NCBI GenBank assembly: GCA_002335425.1
Contig: DDCB01000022.1
Location: forward strand, 1-64,000
Length of the DNA: 64,000 nt
Source: Chthonomonas sp. UBA2017
Lineage (GTDB): Bacteria; Armatimonadota; Fimbriimonadia; Fimbriimonadales; Fimbriimonadaceae
Reading direction: 5' to 3'
Both the position numbers and the translations under genes were made by a program. Below are positions 27,643-37,200 of the stretch, one piece after another (positions within the stretch are counted from its first letter, which is position 1; each line of letters opens with the position of its first letter). The notes beneath the pieces were generated by a model. The model did no database searches, was not told the origin of the DNA, and worked only from the letters and a program-made list of their open reading frames with translations.

Positions 27643-27648
27643 TATAAT
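27643..27648 (+). promoter_or_regulatory. Consensus -10 box (TATAAT) of pspA
   Basis: A perfect TATAAT stands about 40 bp upstream of the pspA ATG at 27688. A clear -35 box is not visible. Transcription would start near 27655, after the alternative GTG at 27652, which argues for the ATG at 27688 as the real start codon. Confidence 0.5.
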
Positions 27649-27687
27649 GCGGTGAAGATCAGGTGGACTGATCGGGTTAAACAGGCA

Positions 27688-28464
27688 ATGAAACGATTTT
27701 TCCAATGGCTCAAAGCGCTTTTTAATCGAGGGATGGACAAGCTCGAAGACCCCGACTTGATGCTCGATCAGGCTCGTCGGGACATGCAGACGGCCTTGAT
27801 TCAAAACCGGGAGAAGGCGGTCCAGGCGATCACCCAGAAGAATCGCTTGCAGCAGATTTTGGACGAGCAAGAGAAGAAGGCTGCCATGCTTCAGACTCAG
27901 GCCGAGACCGCGCTTCGGGGCGGAAATCGAGAGCTCGCCAAGCAGTTCTTGCGCGAAAAATCGACGATCGACTCGACCATCGAGCAGTACCGGACGGCGC
28001 TGGCCCAAGCAGTCGAGAGCGTGGATGCGGTCAAGCTTGCCATCAAGCGACAAGAAGAAGAGGTCAAGCGAAAGACAGCCGAAGCGCTTGCGCTCAAGGC
28101 TCAATGGAAGCAATCTCAAATCCAGAGCTCGATCACCAAGGCCTTGGAGGGGCTGACCTTCGAGAACGAGTATGAGGGCTCCTTTGCCGCGGCCCGAGAT
28201 CGAATCAAGGATAAGCAAGCTGAAGCCGCCGCTCGACAAGAGATGTTTGCCGGTTCGATCCAAGGCAAGATGATGGCGATCGAAGACCAAGCCGCCGACT
28301 ATGCGGCTGAAGAAGAGCTCAAGAAGCTCGAAGAGCGCCTTGGCATGGGGGCCCCGTCGGCGACCACCACCCCCCTCGCTGTCGAAGCCACGAGCGATGT
28401 GGCCGCTCAGCTTGAAGAGCTCGAAAAGCGGATCAACCAAGGCCAAAACAACAACAACGCCTAG
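27688..28464 (+). CDS. pspA: Phage shock protein A / IM30 (PspA-Vipp1 family)
   Basis: A membrane-stress protein that oligomerises on the inner leaflet and maintains membrane integrity (ESCRT-III superfamily). The product is 258 residues: an N-terminal amphipathic helix (MKRFFQWLKALFNRGMDKLEDP), LMLDQARRDMQ, then long alpha-helical hairpins (EEEVKRKTAEALALKAQW) and a Gln/Asn-rich C-terminal tail after a low-complexity linker (about 217-230). The start at ATG 27688 places the amphipathic helix at the N terminus as in the family and agrees with the TATAAT position. It is divergent from murC-ddl and followed by a strong terminator. No PspBC or PspF is adjacent. Confidence 0.92.
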   Translation: MKRFFQWLKALFNRGMDKLEDPDLMLDQARRDMQTALIQNREKAVQAITQKNRLQQILDEQEKKAAMLQTQAETALRGGNRELAKQFLREKSTIDSTIEQYRTALAQAVESVDAVKLAIKRQEEEVKRKTAEALALKAQWKQSQIQSSITKALEGLTFENEYEGSFAAARDRIKDKQAEAAARQEMFAGSIQGKMMAIEDQAADYAAEEELKKLEERLGMGAPSATTTPLAVEATSDVAAQLEELEKRINQGQNNNNA

Positions 28465-28470
28465 CCGCTC

Positions 28471-29010
28471 CTAAAGATAGATCGGGCCCAACGGATCGTT
28501 GGACCCGATCTTTTTTGCCTCGCCGCGCACCACCCGCGCCGCGACCACTGCGCAAACGCAAGCATCCCAAAAGTCCTTCATCGTCGGCCTCAAGGCGGCC
28601 CCGTTCATGACCGCTACCGGAACGACCACCGACGACTCGGCCAGAAAGTCGGAAGCTGCCGTGGGAAAAGTCTCCAAAAGCTGGCAGTGAGGCACGCGAG
28701 CTTCGAGACTCCGCCATAAGGCCTCTCCTTGGAGCATCCACTCGGGCGGGTCGACCGCACGCGTCCACTGGATGCGATAACCCATCGCAGCCAGCTCTCG
28801 CTCGGCAAGGCGTGTTTCGGGTCCCGGTCGAACCGCTCGCGACGGAGCATCGATGGCGCAGGCCGCCACGATCTCCATTCCAGATTCGACACCTTGCGTC
28901 GATGGGAAGTGACGGACCTCGACCACCGACATCGTTTGCAGGTCCAAAAGCGCGCGATGAAAGCCTTTGCGGACTCCTCCGACGTCGAAGCCAGCCACGA
29001 GGCGGCTCAT
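28471..29010 (-). CDS. DUF429-family protein (RNase H-like fold)
   Basis: A 179-residue cytoplasmic protein. The N-terminal GFDVGGVRKGFHRALLD strand with a conserved Asp, CAIDAPSRAVRPG in the middle and KDFWDACVCAVVAARV near the end match DUF429, a family of predicted RNase H-fold nucleases of unknown role. The start overlaps the stop of the preceding 134-residue gene by 4 bp, so the two are coupled. Its last codons lie under the pspA terminator. Confidence 0.75.
   Translation of the reverse strand: MSRLVAGFDVGGVRKGFHRALLDLQTMSVVEVRHFPSTQGVESGMEIVAACAIDAPSRAVRPGPETRLAERELAAMGYRIQWTRAVDPPEWMLQGEALWRSLEARVPHCQLLETFPTAASDFLAESSVVVPVAVMNGAALRPTMKDFWDACVCAVVAARVVRGEAKKIGSNDPLGPIYL
28479..28516 (+). 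terminator. Rho-independent terminator of pspA
   Basis: A 15-bp stem (28479-28493 with 28497-28511, one mismatch), a 3-nt loop, and six T residues (28511-28516). It sits just past the pspA stop and overlaps the 3' end of the DUF429 gene on the other strand. Confidence 0.88.
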
Positions 29011-29411
29011 GCCGAATCCAAGATCAGGCTTCCCAGGAGGTCGTCATGCCCCAGATAAAAGTGGTGAGACTTCGTTCCCGGACGGTACCAAACCAAGGCC
29101 GGGGGGACGCCTTCAAGCAAAAAAGCGGCCACGGACCGAGCTTCGCTTGGCTCGAGCCCGGAGAGGTCTTGCCTCACCACCATCAGGTGCAAGAGGTCCT
29201 CTTCTCCCTCGAACTGATAGCGGAAATCTCCGAGTCGTCCGCCGAATTCGTTCGGCTCTAGCCCGACCGTGAGCATGGCGAACTCGTCACTGGCTCGGTC
29301 GATTTTGGGATCGAAGTCGGGGAGTCGGATCGTCTGATTGGCTTCAATCGCGCGCAACACCCCAGCCATCACCCGATTTCGTTGGTCCTTCTCCGATTGG
29401 GTCGGCTCCAT
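29007..29411 (-). CDS. Hypothetical small cytoplasmic protein
   Basis: A 134-residue acidic protein without membrane segments; motifs include LPDFDPKIDRASDEFAML and YRPGTKSHHFYLGHDDLLG. I do not recognise a family. It begins 12 bp downstream of tRNA-Ser on the same strand, so it could be read from the tRNA promoter. Its stop overlaps the DUF429 start by 4 bp, which supports it as a real gene working with that protein. Confidence 0.7.
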   Translation of the reverse strand: MEPTQSEKDQRNRVMAGVLRAIEANQTIRLPDFDPKIDRASDEFAMLTVGLEPNEFGGRLGDFRYQFEGEEDLLHLMVVRQDLSGLEPSEARSVAAFLLEGVPPALVWYRPGTKSHHFYLGHDDLLGSLILDSA

Positions 29412-29423
29412 GTTTCAACTCGC

Positions 29424-29511
29424 TGGCGGAGTGGGTGGGATTCGAACCCACGATACGTTGCCGTATACGCGATTTCCAATCGCGCTCCTTCGACCACTCG
29501 GACACCACTCC
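29424..29511 (-). tRNA. tRNA-Ser (anticodon GGA)
   Basis: On the minus strand the acceptor arm GGAGTGG pairs with CCACTCC. The D arm begins TCCGAG, the anticodon loop TTGGAAA gives GGA, a long variable arm (TATACGGCAACGTATC) follows, and the T arm contains GGTTCGAATCC. The discriminator is G and CCA is encoded. It reads TCC/TCT codons. Confidence 0.96.
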
Positions 29512-29576
29512 GCGCTATCGACATTATGGCTGATTCTGGTGCGGTTCGCGGCGGTGGTTCGTCTGGATCGTTTGGG

Positions 29577-30626
29577 ATGAGCGCACCGATTCGGGTCATG
29601 ATCGAAGATCAAGAGGAGCGGCACCTCTCGCCATTCGCGATGCGGAGCGCTCAGAGCGAGGGCCGAACGACGCCCGAAGAGCCGGACCCAGTCCGGACCT
29701 GCTTTCAACGCGACCGAGACCGGATTTTGCATAGCAAGCCGTTTCGTCGACTCAAGCATAAGACCCAGGTCTTCATCGAGCCGGTCGGGGATCATTACCG
29801 AACTCGGCTGACGCATAGCCTCGAAGTCGCGCAGATCGCTCGGACGGTCGGACGAGCCCTTCGGCTCAATGAGGACCTGATCGAGGCCATCGCGCTCGGC
29901 CACGACGTCGGCCACACCCCGTTCGGTCACGCCGGCGAAAGTGCGCTGGACGAGGCGATTCAAGAATTTCGCGCCCATCACCCCGAAGTCGAGTGCCCCG
30001 ACCAGTTTCGCCACTTCGAGCAGAGTCTTCGAGTGGTCGACGTCCTGGAGCGGCTCAACCTGACCCACGAAGTGCGAGCCGGGATTGGCGGCCACAGCAA
30101 AGGCCGAAAGGACTTTTCCACCCACGACGGCGAACCGACCAGCACCCTCGAAGCGGCCGTCGTTCGGATCAGCGACCGGATCGCCTATCTCAACCACGAT
30201 CTGGATGACGCCGTGCGCTCGGGGATCATCTCTCAAGTCCCCCGCGAGGTTCTCCAGCTCGGCCCCAGCCACGGCAAGCGAATCGGGACCATGGTCGAAG
30301 ACGTCGTCCGCCAAAGCCTCGATCAGCCAGCGATCCGGATGTCCAGCGAACTCATGGAGCTCCTCAATTGGCTCAAGGAGTGGCTCTTTGAAGAGGTTTA
30401 CCTGAAGTATCCGGTCTACTGGCCCGACATCGACAAGGCCAAAAACGTAGTGCGGGAACTGTTCGCCCACTACTTGTGGCCCGGGACGCTGCCCGACGGG
30501 TTTTCCGGTGCCCAAGGCGCGATCGACTATGTGGCCGGAATGACCGACCGCTTTGCGATGGCCAACTTCGCCGAAATCAAGCTCCCCCGCGGCTTCCGAG
30601 AAGACGCGGTCACGCGCTATCGGTAA
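29577..30626 (+). CDS. dgt: dGTP triphosphohydrolase-like HD-domain protein
   Basis: A 349-residue HD-domain enzyme releasing triphosphate from dNTPs (dGTPase family, type with RxxxFxRDRDR). Motifs: CFQRDRDRILHSKPFRRLKHKTQVF, the metal-binding RLTHSLEVAQIART, GHDVGHTPFGHAGE (the HD pair), and RISDRIAYLNHDLDDAVRSG. I chose ATG 29577 (MSAPIRV) because family members begin close to the LSPFAMRS element; ATG 29526 lies only 14 bp from the tRNA-Ser gene and has no ribosome-binding site. The substrate range cannot be predicted. Confidence 0.92.
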   Translation: MSAPIRVMIEDQEERHLSPFAMRSAQSEGRTTPEEPDPVRTCFQRDRDRILHSKPFRRLKHKTQVFIEPVGDHYRTRLTHSLEVAQIARTVGRALRLNEDLIEAIALGHDVGHTPFGHAGESALDEAIQEFRAHHPEVECPDQFRHFEQSLRVVDVLERLNLTHEVRAGIGGHSKGRKDFSTHDGEPTSTLEAAVVRISDRIAYLNHDLDDAVRSGIISQVPREVLQLGPSHGKRIGTMVEDVVRQSLDQPAIRMSSELMELLNWLKEWLFEEVYLKYPVYWPDIDKAKNVVRELFAHYLWPGTLPDGFSGAQGAIDYVAGMTDRFAMANFAEIKLPRGFREDAVTRYR

Positions 30627-30638
30627 GCCAGTTCTCGC

Positions 30639-31970
30639 TTAAGGACCTGAGGGCAGATCCCCGAGCTGTCCGTTGTTAAAGGCCCAGATCGAGTAGTCGG
30701 CGTTGGTGATTTCGGTGTCTCGGTCGAAGTCAATCGCAAGGTCGTATCCCGGCTCGCCCAGGTTCGCGCCGTTCACAAAAGCCCAGATCGAGTAGTCGGC
30801 GTTGGTGATTTCGTTGTCGCCGTCGGCATCCCCCATGACCAGGTTGACTGACTGCCCGGTGACGTTGGTATTCAGATTCCGGCTGTAGAGCGCGCGTTCA
30901 AGCGCTCCTGGCAACTTAAAGAAGATGTCGCAGGTGCCCGAGGCGGTGACGAGATAGTTGAACGTTCCATTGGCTCCGAGCTTGGCCGAAAAGCTCTCCA
31001 AAATCTGCGAGGTGCCTGAGCGTCGAATCGTGACTTCGACGTCCGCCCCCGTCCATCGGGAGGCCGTCACCCCGGGTGCCGACAACGTTCCGGAGAGCGT
31101 CTTCAGAGTCACAAAACTGATGCCGTTATTGGTGAGGAATTGACGAACTCGAGGGTCGTTCATATCCACCCCCGCGCCTCCGTCGTTGTAGTCCAGCAGC
31201 TGGTTAAAGTTATTGGTGTAGTTGCCGTTTCCGTCCCACACGAAGTTGATATTGCCGATCAAATACGGGGTCGAGCCGACTGAGAAATACATCGCTCCCC
31301 CGGAATCGAGCGGCCCGAAAGTGCCCTCATTGGGCACCGCCGCAAACGGATAGATGCCCGGCGCCCCATTCGGCGTGTCGAGCTCAAAATAGGGGGCAGA
31401 CCACTGATAGCTGGGAGGGTTGAAGTAGCTGACCGCAGCATAGCCTTCGATGATGTTCTTCGCCACCCGGCGGGTGTTGTGGCTTCCACTCAGGACATCG
31501 AAGCCGGTTTGGTTGGCGCGCAACGTCCCGGTGGCCCCTTGGCCGACCAGCGTGACTTCGCGCCCGCTGACGTTACCGACCGCAATCGGGCTCCAAGAGC
31601 TGAATGTATTGGGGGGGAACTTGAGGATCTTGATGTCCACGTCGGGAAAGCCGTTGCCATCGAGATCGGGCGGGAAGATCTGTTGGGTGCAGAAGCGATC
31701 CACGCCGTTGTAGATGACAAAGTTCGGGTTGGTGATGTTGTTGCCGCTCGAAACGTGACCTGCCGTCAAGACCATATCGTGGTTGATAATGACGACCGAC
31801 CCCCCGGTGACTCGGGTCGTCCCGTTGTTCATCTGGCCGATCACCAAGACATGGGGAAAAAGCGAATCAGCCCCAGGCATCGGGCTCGAAACGATCGCTG
31901 AGGCCCAACTCGCCCCGAGAAGTGCGAATCCGGCACCCACTGGCCTTGTCCAACTCAATTTCATCTTCAT
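30639..31970 (-). CDS. Secreted trypsin-like serine protease with C-terminal dockerin-like repeats
   Basis: A 443-residue exported protein. It has a signal peptide (VGAGFALLGASWASA), then an S1-type protease core with the catalytic His in VLTAGHV, an Asp candidate in DVDIKILKF, and the Ser in GPLDSGGAMYF (usually GDSGG). A beta-sandwich-like region follows. The C terminus has two calcium-loop repeats (GDADGDNEITNADYSIWA and DFDRDTEITNADYSIWA), a dockerin type I-like pair. The start is ATG 31970 with GAGG 5 bp upstream; longer in-frame starts lack a signal peptide. No cohesin or scaffoldin is visible. Confidence 0.85.
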   Translation of the reverse strand: MKMKLSWTRPVGAGFALLGASWASAIVSSPMPGADSLFPHVLVIGQMNNGTTRVTGGSVVIINHDMVLTAGHVSSGNNITNPNFVIYNGVDRFCTQQIFPPDLDGNGFPDVDIKILKFPPNTFSSWSPIAVGNVSGREVTLVGQGATGTLRANQTGFDVLSGSHNTRRVAKNIIEGYAAVSYFNPPSYQWSAPYFELDTPNGAPGIYPFAAVPNEGTFGPLDSGGAMYFSVGSTPYLIGNINFVWDGNGNYTNNFNQLLDYNDGGAGVDMNDPRVRQFLTNNGISFVTLKTLSGTLSAPGVTASRWTGADVEVTIRRSGTSQILESFSAKLGANGTFNYLVTASGTCDIFFKLPGALERALYSRNLNTNVTGQSVNLVMGDADGDNEITNADYSIWAFVNGANLGEPGYDLAIDFDRDTEITNADYSIWAFNNGQLGDLPSGP

Positions 31971-32101
31971 TTCCGCCTCAAAGGAATAGCAAGAATCCGG
32001 CCAATGGCTCGTCCCCATGTCCGGATCTCTTCTTAGGATAGTAAACTTTCTTACGGAATCCAAGCGAATCTGTTCGAATTGCTCGAATTTCACCCCGAAT
32101 T

Positions 32102-33187
32102 ATGAGTTTAGCCCCGCTCGGCCCCCCGGTTCCTGGATTTTCGATTGGAAGCGTCGCCCTCTCTTCCCCGCTGTTGCTTGCCCCCATGGAGGATGTGTCC
32201 GCGCAGCCGTTCCGACGCCTTGCCAAGCGAATCGCCCAGCCGGGCTTAGTCTTCACCGAGTTTGTGAGCGCGATGGCGATCCATTATGGAGCCCTCAAGA
32301 CGCTCAAGAAGATGCAAATTCACCCCGAAGAGCGCCCCCTGGCGATCCAGATCTTTGGCGGCGAACCGGACGTGATGGCCGAAACCGCACGCATCGCCGA
32401 AGAGATGGGCGCCGACATTTTGGACATCAACATGGGATGCTGGGTGCCCAAAGTCTGCAAAACAGGTTCAGGAGCAGCACTCCTGAAGGACCCAGACACG
32501 GCCGAGAAGATTGTTCAGGCCGTCGTCCGGGCGGTGAAGATTCCGGTCTCTGTCAAGGTCCGCGCGGGTTGGGACTATTCGCTTTTTGCGGCTCCGGACC
32601 TCGCTCGTCGGTTCCAAGATGCCGGAATCCAGATGCTGACGCTCCACGCGCGATTTGCCAAACAAGGCTTCGAGGGCGAAGCCGATTGGCGGCTCATCGA
32701 GTCACTTCGCAGCGCCGTTCAGATCCCGCTGGTCGGCAATGGCGATGTTAAAACTCCCGAAGACGCGCGCCGGATGATCGAGACCACCGGATGTGACGGG
32801 GTGATGGTCGGCCGGGCCGCGATCTCAAACCCCTGGGCGCTTGCTCGAATCCGAGCGGGATTGGCTGGCGAGTCTCTTCCCGCAGGGCCGACCTTGTCAG
32901 AGCGCATCGCGCTCGCCCTGGAGCACTGCCAAATGCAGGTCTGCTTTGAAGCTGAGGTCGACGCGTATGAAGAGATGGACGGGTGGAAGCCTGAGGCTCG
33001 GGCCGAAATCGAGCTCCGGGCCATCCGTCAGTTGCGCGGCCAACTTCCGATGTATATCAAAGGGGAACCGGGGGCGGCCCATGTCCGGTCTCTGCTCACC
33101 GCTTGTAGCTCGGTGGCCGAAGTCCGGTCGACGTTGGCTCAATTTCAATTCGCCCAGGACCCCCGCGAGGCGGTGCCGACCGCGTAG
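32102..33187 (+). CDS. dusB: tRNA-dihydrouridine synthase (DusB-like)
   Basis: An FMN enzyme that reduces uridine to dihydrouridine in the tRNA D loop. The 361-residue TIM-barrel protein has LLLAPMEDVSAQPFRRLAKR, the active-site motif NMGCWVPKVCKTGSGAALLK (Cys donor), VSVKVRAGW, LHARFAKQGFEGEADW and GNGDVKTPEDARRM ... GVMVGRAAISNPW, with the C-terminal helical domain. The residue after the catalytic Cys is Trp where most family members have Pro. It is divergent from the protease gene and followed 19 bp later by proline dehydrogenase. Confidence 0.92.
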   Translation: MSLAPLGPPVPGFSIGSVALSSPLLLAPMEDVSAQPFRRLAKRIAQPGLVFTEFVSAMAIHYGALKTLKKMQIHPEERPLAIQIFGGEPDVMAETARIAEEMGADILDINMGCWVPKVCKTGSGAALLKDPDTAEKIVQAVVRAVKIPVSVKVRAGWDYSLFAAPDLARRFQDAGIQMLTLHARFAKQGFEGEADWRLIESLRSAVQIPLVGNGDVKTPEDARRMIETTGCDGVMVGRAAISNPWALARIRAGLAGESLPAGPTLSERIALALEHCQMQVCFEAEVDAYEEMDGWKPEARAEIELRAIRQLRGQLPMYIKGEPGAAHVRSLLTACSSVAEVRSTLAQFQFAQDPREAVPTA

Positions 33188-33206
33188 AATAGGTCGGAAT
33201 TGCCCT

Positions 33207-34124
33207 ATGCCATCGAGCTTTATTCTGAAAACGGCCGCGTTGCCGCCGGTCGAGCGCCTGGTTCGCCGCTCCTTTCTATTCCGCCCTCTGGTGCGAAGGT
33301 TCATCGCTGGCGACACGCTCGAAGAGGCCCTGGGCCATAGCGAATCGCTGTGCGACAGAAATCTCCAAGTTTCACTGGATTATCTCGGCGAAAACACGCA
33401 GAGCGAAGCCGAAGCCTTGGCCGCAAAATCGACCTACAGCCAGATGCTGGATCGGATCGCCGAGAGTCGCCACCGCGAAAAGATCAACATCTCGATCAAG
33501 CTGACGCAGTGTGGCCTCGACCAAGGGGAAGCGTTCGCCGAGAGTAACTTCCGGGAGGTCCTGAGGCGGGCTCAAGAAAAGGACAACTTTGTGCGGGTAG
33601 ATATGGAAGGATCAGAGTACACCGCCCGGACCATCGAGATGCTGACGCGCGTGTGGGCAGATCATAAAAATACAGGAACGGTTCTCCAAAGCTACTTATA
33701 TCGCACCACTGAGGATGTCGATCAGATGATCGAGCTCGGAATGAGAACCCGCCTGGTCAAAGGTGCCTATTTGGAGCCCTCTTCGGTCGCCTTTCCGGAA
33801 AAGTCAAAAGTCGACGAGGCCTACGTCGAGCAAGCCAAACGACTTTTGGCGCGAGGTCATTACCCGGCGATTGCAACTCACGACGAGGCGATCATTCGGG
33901 AGCTGAAGCAGTTTGTGGCCGACGAGAAGATCGACCCAAGTCGGTTCGAGTGGCAAATGCTCTACGGGATTCGGCGGGACCTCCAAGATGGGCTTCGCGC
34001 GGAGGGCTTCAACGTCCGGGTTTATGTGCCTTTCGGCGACGCCTGGTACCCGTATTTCTCCCGGAGACTGGCCGAGCGACCCGCCAACGCTTTTTTCATT
34101 TTGAAGTCACTTTTTCGAAAGTAA
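33207..34124 (+). CDS. Proline dehydrogenase
   Basis: A FAD enzyme oxidising proline to pyrroline-5-carboxylate, 305 residues (the single-domain type). Family motifs: VSLDYLGENTQSEAEA, INISIKLTQCGLD, VRVDMEGSEYTARTIE, RTRLVKGAYLEP, PAIATHDEAII, FEWQMLYGIRRDLQ and VRVYVPFGDAWYPYFSRRLA. The start ATG 33207 gives the normal N terminus. It probably shares a transcript with dusB. The P5C dehydrogenase partner is not in the window. Confidence 0.93.
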   Translation: MPSSFILKTAALPPVERLVRRSFLFRPLVRRFIAGDTLEEALGHSESLCDRNLQVSLDYLGENTQSEAEALAAKSTYSQMLDRIAESRHREKINISIKLTQCGLDQGEAFAESNFREVLRRAQEKDNFVRVDMEGSEYTARTIEMLTRVWADHKNTGTVLQSYLYRTTEDVDQMIELGMRTRLVKGAYLEPSSVAFPEKSKVDEAYVEQAKRLLARGHYPAIATHDEAIIRELKQFVADEKIDPSRFEWQMLYGIRRDLQDGLRAEGFNVRVYVPFGDAWYPYFSRRLAERPANAFFILKSLFRK

Positions 34125-34202
34125 ATCTTTCGTCGTTTTCCGAACCTGCAGTGCGGCTGATTCGTTCTATTTTCGGAAAGGAAAAAATTATTGCAAAAAC
34201 TC

Positions 34203-34231
34203 TTGGTTTTGGGGGATTTTTGGGCGATAAT
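34203..34231 (+). promoter_or_regulatory. Candidate sigma-70-type promoter of the giant barrel gene
   Basis: TTGGTT (34203-34208), a 17-bp spacer and GATAAT (34226-34231) lie in an AT-rich stretch upstream of ATG 34266. This is a near-consensus arrangement with a leader of about 28 nt. Confidence 0.5.
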
Positions 34232-34265
34232 TTCTTCGTAGAAGAAGGCGTTGGGAGCCGAGCAG

Positions 34266-37200
34266 ATGCGGTGGAGGATGAGAGTCCTGGCGATGGGGGT
34301 GGCCGCGACATCGATGATGTCGTTGCCTCAGTTCGCCTCTGCACAAGAATCTCCGGCTAAACCTGAACCAAACCTCACCACGACACGAGTCGCAGGGAAA
34401 GTCGCTTTCGATGCCATTCGAGTGACCCAGGGCGTCCCTAGCATTCCCCTCCGGCACCCAGGCGTCGTCCCTCAGACCGAAGAAGTGACGCTGGACGGGG
34501 TTCGACTCCGCCCTGGGGATCAGTATTCGGTCGACCATGCCGCGGGGGTGATCTTCCTGAAGGTCCCCGCGAAGGACGGTCAATGGGTTCGCGTCAGCTA
34601 CCGGTATGAGCCCGTGGACCCCCAAAAACCGAAGTCAGCGGCGAGTCTCATCGGGTCGAGTTCGTTGCAATTCCAACTTGGGGGAGGATCGAGTGCGGTC
34701 CTCGGCCTCGGCCTCACCGAACGGGCCTCTGACGGGCGGGTCTACGTGTCGAACGTCTATGGACTCCGCAATCAGATGAGCTTCGGAGCCGGCGCGCTCA
34801 AAGGGATGTTCGTCGTCGGAGATCGAAAAGAGGTCCAGACGGACAGCCTGCTGGAGACCAAGCGGCAGCGGCAGGATGTGGATACGGGCAAAGCACAGGC
34901 GCTCCTCCAGCAACTCGAATCCAAGATGCTTGGAGGGACCGTCCGAGCCGACCTCGTGGACATCCAAAAGAACTTTAGCGGTTTTCAGGCCCTTCGAGAC
35001 GCGGGCTACGAAGAAAACGCCGTCCAGCAAATGTCCAAGGAGAAAGGGCTTCGCCGGGTCGGGCTGAGTCTGAATGGGCTTGGCGGCAAAGGGCTCGGGC
35101 TCAATTACGGCTATCGGACGGTGAAGGATAAAGATTCGGCGATCCAGTGGCGGAGCTTGGGAATGGAGACCGGCTCGCTCTCTTGGAGTTGGAATAGCCA
35201 AAGAGTCGATTCCGATTTCACGCGATTTGGCGATCTGGCCGAAGCCGACCGCGAATGGCTGAGCCGCGAAAAGGGCATGAACCGAGAATCGCTCGTTGCC
35301 CAATGGAAATCCGGCACAACGCAGACGAAGTGGGAGAGCACCAAAGCCGAAGATGAAGCTGGCAAAGGCCTCTACCGACGCTCGGCGAGCCTGGAGCAAC
35401 CCGGACTGAAGCTGAATTATCGCGACCAAGAAGTTGAAAAAGGGTTCGAGCGGTTCGGGCATCTGCGCGAGGGAGATCGTGATCAGCTCAGCCGAGAGCG
35501 CGGCTGGCGACGCCAAAACATCGACCTCGATTGGGCGGCTCAGCAAATGAAGTTCTCGACTGGGCAAGTCCGCGGCGAAGCCGGGCGACTCCAGTCCCTC
35601 GACTTGAGTTGGAAGGGCAAGAACTGGAGCCTCGAGCACGTCCGTCGCGACGTGGACAAGGAGTTTCGCCAAGTCGGCAACTTGCCCGGCGGAGAGTTGC
35701 AATCCCACCTCCAAGCCATCGCCCGGATGTACCAATCGAACCCGATTGGAATTCGCGGCGAAGAACCCGGTCAATTTGTAAACGGCAGTCCTGGGCTAGA
35801 TCGGAGCGGATTCCGGTTCCAAGCGCAACCCCATGCAAAGTTGTCTGGGGCCATCGAAACGACCGATCTGAAGGGTCAGGACGGTGGAATCCAGGTTCGA
35901 CAAGGGTCCGTTCAGATGGGTTCGACGCAGTTGCGAATGCGCGAACAACGAGCGCACGGGGATTTCAAAGAGCTCTCCGGGCTCATCCAATTCGAGCGAG
36001 ATCGACTGAGCGTCGTGCCCGACCTCCGCAAGTCCGACTTCAGCCTCCGTACGGAGATCGGCAAGGGATCGCCGATGGTGTTCGAGCAGATGCGAGCCAG
36101 CACCCCGCGCGGCGATGCCTCGCGCATGCTTCTCAGCTACTCTGCGCCCCAACTGGACATGCTCTGGCGCAAGCGAGAAGTCGACTCGGATTTCACCAAC
36201 GTCGGGCAGCTCGTGGACCCTGACCGCGAGATTTTTGGCCAGATGATCGGGTTCAGCCAAAGCGACCTGTGGTTCAAGACCCAGCGGCTCAAGGGTGTCA
36301 GCCTCGATTTGGCCTGGACTGAGGGTCATAACCCCACGACGGGCGAAGTCCGGATGTTCAAGAACTCGATGGTGGGCCTGAAGCCAACCCGAAACACCGA
36401 CATCCAGTTGCTGCTACAGGAACAAAAGTGGCGTACCGAAGACGAAGTTTTGCGAGATCAGAAAACGGAGCGAATTGACCTCCAGCAAAAACTCAACGCC
36501 GACACGACCCTGAGGCTCGCCCAAGAAAAACGGTCGTTTGATGGCAAACAAGTCACCGACCCGGACTCCAAGACCGATATGGTGAGCCTGGAATCAAAGG
36601 TGAGCAAGTCCACCACACTCCGAACCGAGCAAGCTCGCACCCAGTTCTCCAACGGAGATCGAGAAACGACAGCCAACCACACGCTCACCACGCAGATCAC
36701 TCCGCGAACGGGAGTTTCCGTCAGCCACGCGACGATTCAGCGGCCCGGCGAAAAGCGCGATGAGACTCGCCGCCAGCTCGGCTTCTACATTGACTTTGGC
36801 AAAGGAATCAAGCTGGAGTACGGCTACAACCGGTCCCTCCTCGGAGAACGAGGCGAATACCAAAGTCGGGTCGGTCTGACTGCGGGTCAATTCCAAGGCA
36901 TCGACGTGCGGAGCCTGAACTATCAAGCTCAGCGGTGGGACGGCAATCGAAATTTGGCCCTGGGGAACGTTCAGTTGGCGACTTCAAAGCCGCTGCAGTG
37001 GGGCGCTTTTCGAGATGTCCAGTTCTACTTTGGGGCAGACACCGTTCGCGACCACAACAAGTGGCAGCGAGAGAACCGAAGGCTCGGAATTTCGGGATCG
37101 GTCCTCGGTGCCAAGCTCAGCTATGATTTCCAAAGCCAGGTGCTCGGTGACGGCAAGCGAGCCATCGACCGCACGTATCGGTTCGAAACACCGGGCGGCG

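Noticed and set aside
27652..27687. GTG at 27652 as the pspA start
   Set aside because: It lies just downstream of TATAAT, before the likely transcription start, and adds 12 residues ahead of the conserved amphipathic helix.
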